NCBI RefSeq assembly: GCF_016618195.1
Contig: NZ_CP067099.1
Span: 620,001-684,000, forward strand
Direction of reading: 5' to 3'
Length of the DNA: 64,000 bases
From: Providencia manganoxydans
GTDB taxonomy: Bacteria; Pseudomonadota; Gammaproteobacteria; Enterobacterales; Enterobacteriaceae
Position 1 is the first letter of the stretch; each line of letters begins with the position of its first letter. Position numbers and translations under genes: made by a program. The notes under the pieces were generated by a model that made no database searches, was not told where the DNA came from, and worked only from the letters and a program-made list of their open reading frames with translations. Of this stretch, positions 1-8,895 are shown in pieces.

Positions 1-1407
1 CCTGTTATTGGTGGAGAGTTTTCTTATGGGGTATCGAATGCATGGTCATTATATGGGGGAACTCAGTTAAACGGATATTATCAGACCATTGCGGTAGGAA
101 TTGGACGAGATCTCTCAACCATCGGAGCCATTTCGTTGGATATGACACAGTCATTTGCTGATTTTTCAGAGGAACGTTTACAAGGGCGCTCTTATAGGCT
201 GAATTATGCAAAGTCTCTTGAGGATTTAAAAACGGATATTACTTTTGCTGGCTATCGTTTTGCTGATAAAGAATATCGAACATTAACCCAATTTATGGAT
301 CAAGACCGCACAGGAATTATTCCGCGTTCGCAAAAAGAGAATTATCAAATCTACTTAAATAAGTATTTTGATGATTTTAATATTGCATTAAATTACCAAT
401 ATAGCACCTATTGGCGGAATGACTCACAAACCCAATACGGGTTATATGCAAGCACTAATATCCTTATTCCTCAATTATCTCAGTACAATGCGAATTTATC
501 TCTATCGGCGACTCGAACCGAACGTGACAACGGTTTTGAAGATGATTCGGTAAATTTATATCTCACTCTGCCACTTTATACGGGGCATAGTATTACTTTC
601 TCAGAACTTTATTCACGTTCATCGGGTAATAACCGTTATAACCACAACATGGGCTATAACGGTTATAGCGGAACTGATAATTACAGTTTAAACATGGGGT
701 ATAACCATGGGCAAGAGATAGATAATCAGGCAAGTTTTAGCGGTTTCTATTCTAAAGATATGTCACAGGCAAATGTCTCTGCAAATGCCAGTTATGTTCC
801 TCACCAATATCGTAGTATTGGTGCATCCATTAATAGTGGGATCACTGCTACGTCTAAAGGCGTTGCGTTCCATCGTTCAGCGCATGGTGATACACGTTTG
901 ATGATTGAAACTCCAGGGGTTAGCGATGTGCCGTTGGATAGCGGGGTGATTAAAACTAACCACTTTGGGCTAGCTGTTATTCCTAATATTAATAGTTATC
1001 GCAAATCCACCGCGTCTATTAATACAAGTAAGTTGCCTGACAATTTAGAAACCTTAGATTCAACAACCGATATTACGCTGACAAAAGGTGCTATTGGTTA
1101 TCGTAGTTTATCGGTAATGAAAGGGGAAAAATTATTCGCTGTTTTGTCTTTGGATAATGGCAAAAATCCGCCTTTTGGGGCCAGTGTGCGTAATGTTGAT
1201 AATCGTGAATTAGGTATTGTGGGTGAGGATGGCGTGACTTGGTTAGTGGGCGTCTCTGCTCAGGAAAACCTATTTATATATTGGAATAATAAACAACAGT
1301 GTCAGTTAACATTACCTGAAAATCTTACTGCTTCATCTAATATGTTGCTGTTGCCTTGCACATCAAAAATAGCCATCTCATCTATTTCTCACTCTAAAGA
1401 TAAATAA
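1..1407 (+). CDS. Fimbrial outer-membrane usher, C-terminal part (5' end outside window)
   Basis: The reading frame is open from the first base and ends at 1407, so about 468 C-terminal residues of a PapC/FimD-type usher are visible; full ushers have about 800-870 residues. The alternating aromatic and polar beta-strand pattern, with many Tyr, Asn and Ser, fits the second half of the 24-strand barrel. It is followed by the C-terminal plug-like domains, for instance the stretch SGVIKTNHFGLAVIPNINSY and a Cys pair near the end (QQCQLTLP ... LLPCTSK). Ushers sit in the outer membrane and assemble chaperone-subunit complexes. The chaperone and subunit genes follow directly on the same strand. The major pilin gene is presumably upstream, outside the window. 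Confidence 0.93.
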   Translation, partial: PVIGGEFSYGVSNAWSLYGGTQLNGYYQTIAVGIGRDLSTIGAISLDMTQSFADFSEERLQGRSYRLNYAKSLEDLKTDITFAGYRFADKEYRTLTQFMDQDRTGIIPRSQKENYQIYLNKYFDDFNIALNYQYSTYWRNDSQTQYGLYASTNILIPQLSQYNANLSLSATRTERDNGFEDDSVNLYLTLPLYTGHSITFSELYSRSSGNNRYNHNMGYNGYSGTDNYSLNMGYNHGQEIDNQASFSGFYSKDMSQANVSANASYVPHQYRSIGASINSGITATSKGVAFHRSAHGDTRLMIETPGVSDVPLDSGVIKTNHFGLAVIPNINSYRKSTASINTSKLPDNLETLDSTTDITLTKGAIGYRSLSVMKGEKLFAVLSLDNGKNPPFGASVRNVDNRELGIVGEDGVTWLVGVSAQENLFIYWNNKQQCQLTLPENLTASSNMLLLPCTSKIAISSISHSKDK

Positions 1408-1428
1408 ATCATATTTATGGGGAACGTT

Positions 1429-2166
1429 ATGTTGAATTTATATTTAGGTCGTAAATTATTTATTTGTGTTGCGTTATTCTCAGTGATTATAGTAATGAAT
1501 GCTTATGGTGCGGTCACCTTAGATCGTACTCGTATTGTATTTCCTGGTAATGAGCGATCTATTAATATTCGTATTAGCAATGATAACCCTGAAGAAGCGT
1601 ATTTAGCGCAAAGTTGGATTGAAGATTTACAAGGAAATAAACTCACTCAAGGTGCTATTTTAGCCACGCCACCTTTACAGCGGATTGAGCCAAATAGTGA
1701 CAGTTTAGTTCGATTAAGTGTCACGCCAATGTTAGGACAGCTTCCTAAAGATAGAGAGTCTGTATTTTATTTTAACCTACGTGAAGTTCCACCCAAATCT
1801 ACGGAAGGTAATACGTTGCAAATTGCTTTGCTGTCACGTGTCAAATTATTTTATCGGCCCAAAAATATATTAGCGGAGTCAGACACAAAATGGGCACATA
1901 AAGTGACATTAACCAAAACAGCTAAAGGGTATTTATTGAATAATGTGACCCCTTTTAATTTAACTATTATTGGTATTGGTAATAGTAAACCGCAGTCAGA
2001 ACAAAGCAAATTCACTCCGGTGATGGTGCCACCAAAATCAACTCATAACATAGAATCAAAAATATTATCTACGCCTTACATAACTTATATCAATGATTAT
2101 GGTGGGAAGCCGACACTGGCATTTCGTTGTACTGGCGAGCTTTGTGCAGTGACAGGTGAATTGTGA
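1429..2166 (+). CDS. Periplasmic fimbrial chaperone (PapD/FimC family)
   Basis: The protein has a signal peptide (about residues 1-28, ending NAYGA) and then the two-domain immunoglobulin-like PapD fold. Family marks are the N-terminal strand VTLDRTRIVFPGNERSINI, the pair RESVFYFNLREVPPK, and ALLSRVKLFYRP, which holds the conserved basic residue that binds the subunit C-terminus. An upstream in-frame ATG exists at 1417. The ATG at 1429 is preferred because GGGGAAC (1419-1425) is a well-spaced ribosome binding site for it and overlaps the first ATG. Length is 245 residues, usual for the family. It lies 21 bases after the usher and should deliver the three subunits and adhesin that follow. Confidence 0.9.
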   Translation: MLNLYLGRKLFICVALFSVIIVMNAYGAVTLDRTRIVFPGNERSINIRISNDNPEEAYLAQSWIEDLQGNKLTQGAILATPPLQRIEPNSDSLVRLSVTPMLGQLPKDRESVFYFNLREVPPKSTEGNTLQIALLSRVKLFYRPKNILAESDTKWAHKVTLTKTAKGYLLNNVTPFNLTIIGIGNSKPQSEQSKFTPVMVPPKSTHNIESKILSTPYITYINDYGGKPTLAFRCTGELCAVTGEL

Positions 2167-2245
2167 TGGTAGCGATGTTCGTCGTTACCCAAGCGACCTC
2201 TCGTATTATTTAGAGCCTATTTCCATATCAAGGTGGAGTCAGGTA

Positions 2246-2656
2246 ATGAGCAAGCAAAAAGCAGGTTTGTTATTGCTATTGGTTATCGGTGGAATAACAA
2301 GCTATTTAGCGCACGCGAAGAGCACTGTGCCAAATACACCCAGTGAAGCATTTAAATATGAGCAGTCGCTACAAGGATGGATACGTGTTAATGCCGCTAT
2401 TTTTAATGCTCCTTGTAATTTAATGACTAACAAAGCCGTATTTCTGACAGGATGTGGTGCTGGTACTGTTTTTCGTACCAAGGATCTTCTCAGTAATACG
2501 GCGAATACCCCTGCAATATTAGCATTTTATGATGTTAAGAAAGAGCAAGTCATACAACATTTTCCGATCAGCTTACGTAATGGTAATAATAAAATAATAC
2601 TTCCTATTCTTGGTGAAGAGCAGCATCTATTAAGGTTGGAGGTTAGCTATGAATAA
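2246..2656 (+). CDS. Minor fimbrial subunit, short form
   Basis: This 136-residue product begins with a hydrophobic signal peptide (MSKQKAGLLLLLVIGGITSY). It has a Cys pair (APCN ... LTGCGAG) as in pilin domains and ends in a beta strand (HLLRLEVSYE) resembling the subunit C-terminal strand that complements the usher or chaperone. An in-frame ATG at 2156, inside the chaperone gene, would add 30 residues with no signal-peptide character. The ATG at 2246 has a GGTGGAG sequence upstream and is preferred. Its place after the chaperone matches mrpE-like subunits of Proteus fimbrial operons; that assignment is by position only. It overlaps the next gene by 8 bases. Confidence 0.72.
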   Translation: MSKQKAGLLLLLVIGGITSYLAHAKSTVPNTPSEAFKYEQSLQGWIRVNAAIFNAPCNLMTNKAVFLTGCGAGTVFRTKDLLSNTANTPAILAFYDVKKEQVIQHFPISLRNGNNKIILPILGEEQHLLRLEVSYE

Positions 2657-3173
2657 GACATTTTTTTTATCAGTACTATTTTTAAATCCTCCTAATACAT
2701 TAGCCAGTAATCAATTAGATGTACAATTTAAAGGGGAGCTTATTCGTACTCATTGCCAAATCTCAGCAGACTCAGTCAATAAACAAATAAAGTTAGATAA
2801 TTTACGTTGGCAGTATATTAATCAGTTTGGGGCTAGTGATGTGATGCCTTTTTTTATTGAGATAGAAAAATGCAGTGATGCCGATTTAAATAAAACCATT
2901 CGTATGACTTGGCAGAGTAGCCAACTTATTAATATTGAAGGAAACGATTATTTACGTACACAAGGTACCAGTGGCGCGTTATTAGGCATTATTGAAGTTG
3001 ATAAAAATGAACAACCTATTATTTGGAATTCTCCGATAGATGTTGGTGTTGTTTCAGTGGCCGAAAATCGACAGCAACTTAATTTTGGCGTCTTTGTTCG
3101 TAAACCTGAAATAGGTGATATTAAAGTGGGCGATTTTAAAGGAACGGCGACATTTACAGTGGAGTATCAATAA
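2649..3173 (+). CDS. Minor fimbrial subunit
   Basis: The 174-residue product has an N-terminal signal sequence (MNKTFFLSVLFLNPPNTLAS) and a typical pilin domain. The first Cys is in GELIRTHCQISAD and the second in IEIEKCSDAD. The C-terminal strand is FKGTATFTVEYQ, with the penultimate Tyr of fimbrial subunits. It should be a tip fibrillum or adaptor component, carried by the chaperone encoded upstream. It overlaps both neighbours (8 bases upstream, 1 base downstream), so translation is probably coupled. The individual role (adaptor or terminator) cannot be told from the sequence. Confidence 0.82.
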   Translation: MNKTFFLSVLFLNPPNTLASNQLDVQFKGELIRTHCQISADSVNKQIKLDNLRWQYINQFGASDVMPFFIEIEKCSDADLNKTIRMTWQSSQLINIEGNDYLRTQGTSGALLGIIEVDKNEQPIIWNSPIDVGVVSVAENRQQLNFGVFVRKPEIGDIKVGDFKGTATFTVEYQ

Positions 3174-3694
3174 TGAAACGATATTCAATCATCACCACAA
3201 TATTACTTTTATTCGCCTCATCTGCCGTATCTGATATTTTGGTTGAGGTAAATGCAACGATGATAACGCCTGTTTGTGATATTCGCAGTGAAAATAATAG
3301 TTCCCCACTTGTGATCGATTTTGGCACTGTTAATTCAGATAATCTTGATGGAAATACCATTGATAGAGAATTTCCTATTTATATTTCGGGATGTGATTTC
3401 AATAAAAAACTTGCTATTACGTTGAATACGAATGGAAGTAATACATTAATGCATAATGGGCAATTATTGCTAGCGACAACAATCAAGGGATTAGGGATCC
3501 ATTTCAAGGAAATTACTCAAGGAGTTGTACGTCCGTTTGATGTTAATTCTGTTCAAGTCATTCATCCTGTACAAATTACGGCAACTGAATACCGAGCTGA
3601 TTTACAAGCACAGTTAGTAGGAACTATACCGGCAGAGCAATTATCAGATGGCCAGTTCACATCATCCATGACGATTTTGATGACTTATGAATAA
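3173..3694 (+). CDS. Minor fimbrial subunit (type-1 pilin-like)
   Basis: A 173-residue secreted subunit. The signal peptide is MKRYSIITTILLLFASSAVS. The mature part begins with the pattern VEVNATMITPVCDI and continues with IDFGTVNSDNLDG, the common FGxV motif of type-1-like pilins. The second Cys is in ISGCDFNKK. The C-terminal strand SMTILMTYE ends with the penultimate-Tyr signature. The start codon overlaps the stop of the previous gene (TAATG). It is probably an adaptor between shaft and adhesin, because the adhesin gene follows 14 bases later. Confidence 0.83.
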   Translation: MKRYSIITTILLLFASSAVSDILVEVNATMITPVCDIRSENNSSPLVIDFGTVNSDNLDGNTIDREFPIYISGCDFNKKLAITLNTNGSNTLMHNGQLLLATTIKGLGIHFKEITQGVVRPFDVNSVQVIHPVQITATEYRADLQAQLVGTIPAEQLSDGQFTSSMTILMTYE

Positions 3695-3708
3695 TAAGGA
3701 GTTCAACT

Positions 3709-4812
3709 ATGTTTGATTTAAAATTTCATCATGATAATGGTGTTGCTGACAAAGGTTGGAATAGGGTATTGCTATTGCTATCAATGTTGATATCTCCAAT
3801 TGCCATCGCAGATTATGCAGGGCAAATTCAAGATCCTTCTACTGGTTACACCATTAGATTAGAGAGAGATAGTCAATTAGTAGAAACACCCGTTATCGGA
3901 TCTAATGGGGACAAATATTATCGCATCGGCAATATTATCAATGTTGGTCATACGGGGCCGGAAGTGGAAGTGTCGGGGGTGGTAAAATGCCATGGGAGAG
4001 TGTGGGGAAATACCAGTAAACCTATTCCTGCTCAAAATGCTTTCCATCGGCTTTTTATCTATCCACCCAAGTCAGGGATAACTATTGAAGGAAAAGCGGC
4101 TTACCAAATCCACAGTAATTTGCTGATGACAATCGATACAAAATTTACGGATTGGGTTAAAGGTGATGCAGGTCTTTGTTCCAATGGCTTTGGGCAGGAA
4201 ATTTTTTCAACATCAGCCTTTACCACTTATTTTCCCTTAGGCATCACATTTTATATAAATGAAAAAATTATTGATAGTCAGTTGGTTATTGGAGCCATGG
4301 ATTTAGCCGGTTATGTGCGTGCTTTCACCGCTAAAGGTGAGGCTCCTCCTTATGATGATTGGCCAATAAATGAAACAACGACACCATTACGTTTGGCATC
4401 ATCGCAAATACATATTCGTTCTAGATGTTCAACTATGGCTAGTACAGGGCAAACAGAGACGGTGAGTCTCAGTCATGGTGGGCTCAATAGTATAAATTAT
4501 GACAGCTTAGTGACTGAAAAAGTGATTTACACTTGTCGATTTACCTCTGGAACAAAAGTTCGTTTACGTTTGGATTATGCAAAAGATAGCGATCCGCAGA
4601 AACGCTTACCTCTAGTCAGTGATGAGAATGATAGTGATGTTATTTACAGCCAGTTAACCTTGACAGATGAGGCTTCAGGGCAAACAGGGCAATCTTTACA
4701 GGTTGAATTTAATGAACAAAATATAATCAGTATTGCCAGCCATATAAAAGGAGAAAATGCAGTCGCTGGAAATTATCATGGCTCTGCATGGTTGATCGCT
4801 ACTTATGAGTAG
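3709..4812 (+). CDS. Fimbrial tip adhesin, two-domain
   Basis: At 367 residues this is about twice the length of the other subunits, as expected for a two-domain adhesin with an N-terminal receptor-binding lectin domain and a C-terminal pilin domain. The signal peptide (about residues 1-34) is long and ends near PIAIA, followed by DYAGQIQDPSTG. The N-terminal domain contains Cys in VVKCHGRVWG and GLCSNGFG. The pilin-like half begins near SSQIHIRSRCSTMAST and ends SAWLIATYE. It is the last gene of the operon, the place of mrpH in Proteus MR/P fimbriae and fimH in type 1 fimbriae. The receptor is not predictable. No mrpJ-type regulator follows it. Confidence 0.8.
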   Translation: MFDLKFHHDNGVADKGWNRVLLLLSMLISPIAIADYAGQIQDPSTGYTIRLERDSQLVETPVIGSNGDKYYRIGNIINVGHTGPEVEVSGVVKCHGRVWGNTSKPIPAQNAFHRLFIYPPKSGITIEGKAAYQIHSNLLMTIDTKFTDWVKGDAGLCSNGFGQEIFSTSAFTTYFPLGITFYINEKIIDSQLVIGAMDLAGYVRAFTAKGEAPPYDDWPINETTTPLRLASSQIHIRSRCSTMASTGQTETVSLSHGGLNSINYDSLVTEKVIYTCRFTSGTKVRLRLDYAKDSDPQKRLPLVSDENDSDVIYSQLTLTDEASGQTGQSLQVEFNEQNIISIASHIKGENAVAGNYHGSAWLIATYE

Positions 4813-4951
4813 CCAGTTTCAAAAAATGTAACAACTTTGGTTGACCGTAAACATCCGTTATCGACTCGTCACCTTGAATGATACCTAGATAGGTCGACGC
4901 TTTTTGTCCTTTTCCTTACATGGTGTTTGGCTTACGGTTCAACCGATTTTT

Positions 4952-5725
4952 CTATTGAGCGATACGTTGGATAAAACTGGATGGTGTTTGCCCTAACCAC
5001 TTTTTAAACATGGTTGAAAACGATCCGACGCTGTTATATCCCAAGTCAAAAGCGACTTCAGTGATCGATTTCCCAGCTGAAATATGCGTGATAGCACTAA
5101 GTAAACAAGCCTGTTGGCGCCAATCTGAAAATGACAAGCCAGTTTGAGCCCCAAAAAAACGACTAAAAGAGCGTTCACTTTTATGTAATTTTTCAGCCCA
5201 TTCATGGGGTAATGATGTGATTTTCGGTGATTTTAGGAACTCTCGGCATAGTTTAGCTAAGTTTGCATCTCGGGGAATCGGTGCATAAAAAGGTAGGGGG
5301 GCAGCACGGGCGATTTCATGTAACGTCAGCTGGATCAACACACCATCTCGCCCATTAAGATCATATTCTATTGGCATATCAACAGATTCGAGTAATAGCT
5401 GACGTAATAATGGAGATACTCGCAATACCTCGCATTTCTGATTTTGCCGTGGGGCAGCGGTAGGCTCGATATATAGGCTGCGTGTACTTACATTCAACAT
5501 ACGTGTTTCATGTGCAGTATTTTCAGGGATCCAAACACCACTATCTGGTGGGATAACCCACTCACCGTCAGCGGTACTCACCTCAATGAGACCTGTCGCG
5601 CCGTATAAAAATTGAGCACGTCGATGAACGTGTGAATTGAGCAGGACATTTGGGAGGTAGTCAGTGCCGATCGCTAACACATCGCGCTTTACGTCATCGA
5701 CGCTTTTAAGTGGGATATTTCGCAT
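4952..5725 (-). CDS. AraC-family regulator with N-terminal cupin domain
   Basis: The product of 257 residues has an N-terminal cupin-like part (LLNSHVHRRAQFLYGATGLI and VIPPDSGVWIPENTAHE). Two C-terminal helix-turn-helix units follow, the second being ITEVAFDLGYNSVGSFSTMF with KWLGQTPSSF after it. The start at 5725 is chosen over 5758 because AAGGG lies six bases upstream of it. The gene diverges from the DMSO-reductase-type operon, separated by 114 bases that contain a direct repeat (5776-5817). The inference is that it controls that operon in response to a small molecule. The effector is unknown. Confidence 0.85.
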   Translation of the reverse strand: MRNIPLKSVDDVKRDVLAIGTDYLPNVLLNSHVHRRAQFLYGATGLIEVSTADGEWVIPPDSGVWIPENTAHETRMLNVSTRSLYIEPTAAPRQNQKCEVLRVSPLLRQLLLESVDMPIEYDLNGRDGVLIQLTLHEIARAAPLPFYAPIPRDANLAKLCREFLKSPKITSLPHEWAEKLHKSERSFSRFFGAQTGLSFSDWRQQACLLSAITHISAGKSITEVAFDLGYNSVGSFSTMFKKWLGQTPSSFIQRIAQ

Positions 5726-5775
5726 AGTCACCCTTATTGGCTGAGATTCAAATATCATTGTCTATTTTTCGAAAG

Positions 5776-5817
5776 TTGGCAACTCAATAAATGTTTACTA
5801 TGACATGGCAACCTAAT
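5776..5817. promoter_or_regulatory. Direct repeat, candidate AraC-type operator
   Basis: Two 13-base direct repeats, TTGGCAACTCAAT (5776-5788) and ATGGCAACCTAAT (5805-5817), match at 10 of 13 positions. They start 29 bases apart, close to three helical turns. Both share TGGCAAC. They lie between the divergent AraC gene and the reductase operon, as expected for binding of an AraC-type dimer. The second repeat ends 22 bases before the dmsA-like start codon, so it may overlap a promoter. Confidence 0.4.
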
Positions 5818-5839
5818 GTATCTTTGAGGTAGAGTTATT

Positions 5840-8257
5840 ATGGAAAGTAAGCACAATCAGTCGGATGAGCAACTGATTGGCCCGTTAAGTCGTCGCCGGT
5901 TTATCCAAGGCAGCTCTGCACTAATGGCTGTTCCTTTCTTAGCATCTAAGTCAGTCGCCTCTCTTCCTACAGACCCGTCAGTTATTCCAACAAAAAACAT
6001 CTCAACTCAGGATAATGAACGGGTCGTTTCGACTTGCAGTAGTTTTGACTGTGGTGGTAAGTGTGATATCAGAGCGCATGTTAAAGAAGGCGTTGTTACA
6101 CGTATTAGTACACGGCCTGATGCGGATCTTGATGAAGAGATGCCTATTATGCGAGCTTGCGTTCGTGGGCGAAGCTATCGCAAATTTGTCTATCACCCAA
6201 ACCGCTTAAAATATCCAATGAAACGGGTTGGCAAGCGAGGTGGAGGCCGCTTTGAACGAATAAGTTGGCAAGAGGCCACCAGTTTAATTGCGAGTGAATG
6301 GCAACGTATCACTGATCAATATGGCCCAGCTTCGCGTTTTGTGAGCCTAAGTACAGGGGTAACCGGAGGTATTTTTTCAGGCGCTAACATGCTACGCCGT
6401 TTGTTTAATTTAACGGGGGGATTTCTGGAAAACTACCATTCAGTCAGCAATGGCAATACGATGGCGGTGACACCCTATACTTATGGCACCTCAGCCAGTG
6501 GTAGTACCCTCGATACATTAGAAGATACCCCGCTAGTTATTTTATGGGGACATAATCCAAACGAGACTATTTTTGGTCATACTAACCATTATTTTCAAAA
6601 AATGAAGAAAAACGGCACTAAATTTATTGTCGTTGATCCACGTTATTCAGATACGGCTTCATCTTTGGCAGATCAATGGATCCCCATTTTACCTACGACA
6701 GATAATGCGCTGATGGATGCAATGATGTATGTGATTATCAGCGAAAATTTACATGACCAAGCGTTTATTGATAAGTATACCCTTGGATTTGATGAACATC
6801 AGATGCCAGAAGGTGTTGCTGAAAACGAATCATTAGTTGCTTACTTAATGGGTAAAAAAGATAGTATTGCTAAGACACCTGAATGGGCAGAGCCGATAAC
6901 CAAAGTCCCCGCAGAAACTATCAAACAGTTAGCGAGAGAATATGCATCGACCAAACCAGCAGCCTTAATGCAAGGTTGGGGGCCTCAGCGTCATATTTGT
7001 GGTGAGCGTTCTGCGCGAGGTGCAACTTTACTTGCGACGATAACAGGTAATGTTGGTGTTCGTGGAGGTTGGGCCGCTGGATATGGAATGGCGGTAACAC
7101 CTGATTTACGAAAAACGATTGCAGGGCCTAGCTTATTTGAAAATCAAGTGAAAGCGAAAATTAATATCACGAATTGGGTGCAAGCTTGTGAAAATGCAGC
7201 ACTTGTTACACCTGATAATGGTTTAAAAAATGCAGAAAAATTGGATACTGAAATTAAAATGATTTTCTCGCTTGCGGGAAATTATATGACTAATCAGAAC
7301 CCTGATATTTTGCATGCAGCACAAGTACTGGAAGATGAAAATAAAGTCGAATTTATTGTTTGTAGCGATCTTTATCTCACGCCAAGTGCTAAGTACGCTG
7401 ATTTGTTATTACCTGAAACCAGTTTTTTAGAGCGTTGGAATATTGGTGGAACTTGGGGACCGGGTGATTACATTATTTTATCCGAAAAAGTGATCGAGCC
7501 TGAGTTTGAGCGACGTAGTGACTACGATTGGTTGTGTGATGTTGCTGATAAATTAGGGGTTGGTGAACAATTTAGTGAAGGGCGCACCGAAAAACAGTGG
7601 ATAGAATATTTAGTGAACGATGCGCATGTAAAACGCCCTGAAGATGGTATCCCAACATTTGATGAGCTGTTAGTTAAACGTCGTCATTTATTAAAACATA
7701 AGCCACATACAGGTCATGTTGCTTTCGAAAAAAATATTCAAGATATCGAAGCACATCCATTTGAAACGCCATCAGGGAAAATTGAAATTTTCTCTAAACG
7801 GTTATATGACCGCAACAATCGAGATATACCTGCTTTATCACATTATGTCCCAGCGATTGAAGGCCCTGAAGATAGCTTAACGCTTCGCTACCCTTTGCAA
7901 TTGATCACTTGGAAAGGGCGAAATCGTGCTAACTCTACCCAGTTTGCAAATCCATGGCTACAGGAAGTTCAGCGACAAGAGCTGTGGATAAACCCAATTG
8001 ATGCTAAGCAACGCGGTATTGCTGATGGTGAGCGAGTTACTGTGAGTAATGACCGTGGCACGACGATGGTCCCCGTTAAGATCACGCAGAGGATCATGCC
8101 TGGAGTTGTCGCTTTACAAGCGGGAGCATGGTGGATGCCTGATGAGAAAGGCATTGACCAAGGTGGATGTGCCAACGTATTAACCTCTGCGCGCAGCACT
8201 GCAATGGCACATGGTAATGCGCATCAAACCTTACTGGTGGAGGTAAGCAAAGTATGA
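5840..8257 (+). CDS. Molybdopterin oxidoreductase catalytic subunit, DmsA type
   Basis: The 805-residue protein starts with a twin-arginine signal (SRRRFIQG, residues 17-24, then a hydrophobic stretch to about 41). A Fe-S binding set follows: Cys66, Cys71, Cys75 and Cys107. The stretch NRLKYPMKRVG and the Mo-cofactor region (NYHSVSNGN, then PYTYG) look like DmsA. Aligned with DmsA from memory, Ser203 falls at the Mo-ligating serine. The C-terminal dinucleotide-binding domain is present. Such enzymes work on the periplasmic face in anaerobic respiration, reducing DMSO, N-oxides or similar acceptors with electrons from menaquinol. The actual acceptor is unknown. The gene overlaps the Fe-S subunit gene by four bases. 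Confidence 0.92.
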   Translation: MESKHNQSDEQLIGPLSRRRFIQGSSALMAVPFLASKSVASLPTDPSVIPTKNISTQDNERVVSTCSSFDCGGKCDIRAHVKEGVVTRISTRPDADLDEEMPIMRACVRGRSYRKFVYHPNRLKYPMKRVGKRGGGRFERISWQEATSLIASEWQRITDQYGPASRFVSLSTGVTGGIFSGANMLRRLFNLTGGFLENYHSVSNGNTMAVTPYTYGTSASGSTLDTLEDTPLVILWGHNPNETIFGHTNHYFQKMKKNGTKFIVVDPRYSDTASSLADQWIPILPTTDNALMDAMMYVIISENLHDQAFIDKYTLGFDEHQMPEGVAENESLVAYLMGKKDSIAKTPEWAEPITKVPAETIKQLAREYASTKPAALMQGWGPQRHICGERSARGATLLATITGNVGVRGGWAAGYGMAVTPDLRKTIAGPSLFENQVKAKINITNWVQACENAALVTPDNGLKNAEKLDTEIKMIFSLAGNYMTNQNPDILHAAQVLEDENKVEFIVCSDLYLTPSAKYADLLLPETSFLERWNIGGTWGPGDYIILSEKVIEPEFERRSDYDWLCDVADKLGVGEQFSEGRTEKQWIEYLVNDAHVKRPEDGIPTFDELLVKRRHLLKHKPHTGHVAFEKNIQDIEAHPFETPSGKIEIFSKRLYDRNNRDIPALSHYVPAIEGPEDSLTLRYPLQLITWKGRNRANSTQFANPWLQEVQRQELWINPIDAKQRGIADGERVTVSNDRGTTMVPVKITQRIMPGVVALQAGAWWMPDEKGIDQGGCANVLTSARSTAMAHGNAHQTLLVEVSKV

Positions 8258-8895
8258 GTAAGTTTGAAATTCGGCCAGCGGTTAGTGATCGACAGTTAGG
8301 ATTTTATATTGACTCGGCACGTTGCTCTGGCTGCAAAGCCTGTCAGGTTTCTTGTAAAGATAAAAACAATCTTGAGGTCGGTCGCAAGTTTCGTCGTGTC
8401 TATGAAGTCACTGGGGGGGAGTTTATTGAAAACGGGAAGGGTGGGCTGATAAATAATGTCTTCGCTTACACCTTATCGATTTCATGTAACCATTGTAAAG
8501 ACCCAATGTGTGTTAAAAACTGCCCAACAACGGCAATGCATAAACGCGAAGGTGATGGCATTGTGCTAGTTAATACAGACAAATGTGTTGGTTGTGGCAC
8601 TTGTGCGTGGTCATGTCCTTATGGTGCACCACAGATGAACCCAGAAACTCAGCAAATGTCTAAATGCGATTTTTGCATTGATTTACAACTAAAAGGTGAA
8701 TCTCCTGTTTGTGTGGCAACCTGCCCTTTAGGTGCTATTCAATTTGGTCCTATCGACGAATTAAGAAAACGCTATGGCTCACTAGCCGATGTAAAAGGGT
8801 TACCTGATTCATCGATTACTCATCCAAATTTGGTTATCCACCCACATCAAGGTGCAGGGCGTCATACTATGACATCTCAAGGAGAGAAAAAATGA
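8254..8895 (+). CDS. DmsB-type four-cluster ferredoxin subunit
   Basis: In 213 residues there are four Cys clusters: CSGCKACQVSC, CNHCKDPMCVKNC, CVGCGTCAWSC and CDFCIDLQ ... CVATCP. These are the sixteen ligands for four [4Fe-4S] clusters expected of DmsB/NrfC/PsrB-type electron-transfer subunits. It carries electrons from the membrane anchor to the molybdopterin subunit. It has no signal peptide of its own, so it is probably exported with the Tat-bearing catalytic subunit. The start ATG overlaps the dmsA-like stop (ATGA) and the end overlaps the anchor gene in the same way, so the three genes are translationally coupled. Confidence 0.93.
   Translation: MSKFEIRPAVSDRQLGFYIDSARCSGCKACQVSCKDKNNLEVGRKFRRVYEVTGGEFIENGKGGLINNVFAYTLSISCNHCKDPMCVKNCPTTAMHKREGDGIVLVNTDKCVGCGTCAWSCPYGAPQMNPETQQMSKCDFCIDLQLKGESPVCVATCPLGAIQFGPIDELRKRYGSLADVKGLPDSSITHPNLVIHPHQGAGRHTMTSQGEKK

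Noticed and set aside
5..211. Minus-strand open frame over the usher
   Set aside because: It lies opposite the well-supported usher frame and resembles no protein.
2156..2245. Longer start for the first minor fimbrial subunit
   Set aside because: The extra 30 residues are hydrophilic and overlap the chaperone gene; the ATG at 2246 gives a proper signal peptide and has a ribosome binding site.
4830..4905. Possible ERIC-like fragment after the fimbrial operon
   Set aside because: Only short matches (GACTCGTCA, CTTGAATGATACC) are present; the core and the second end are missing.
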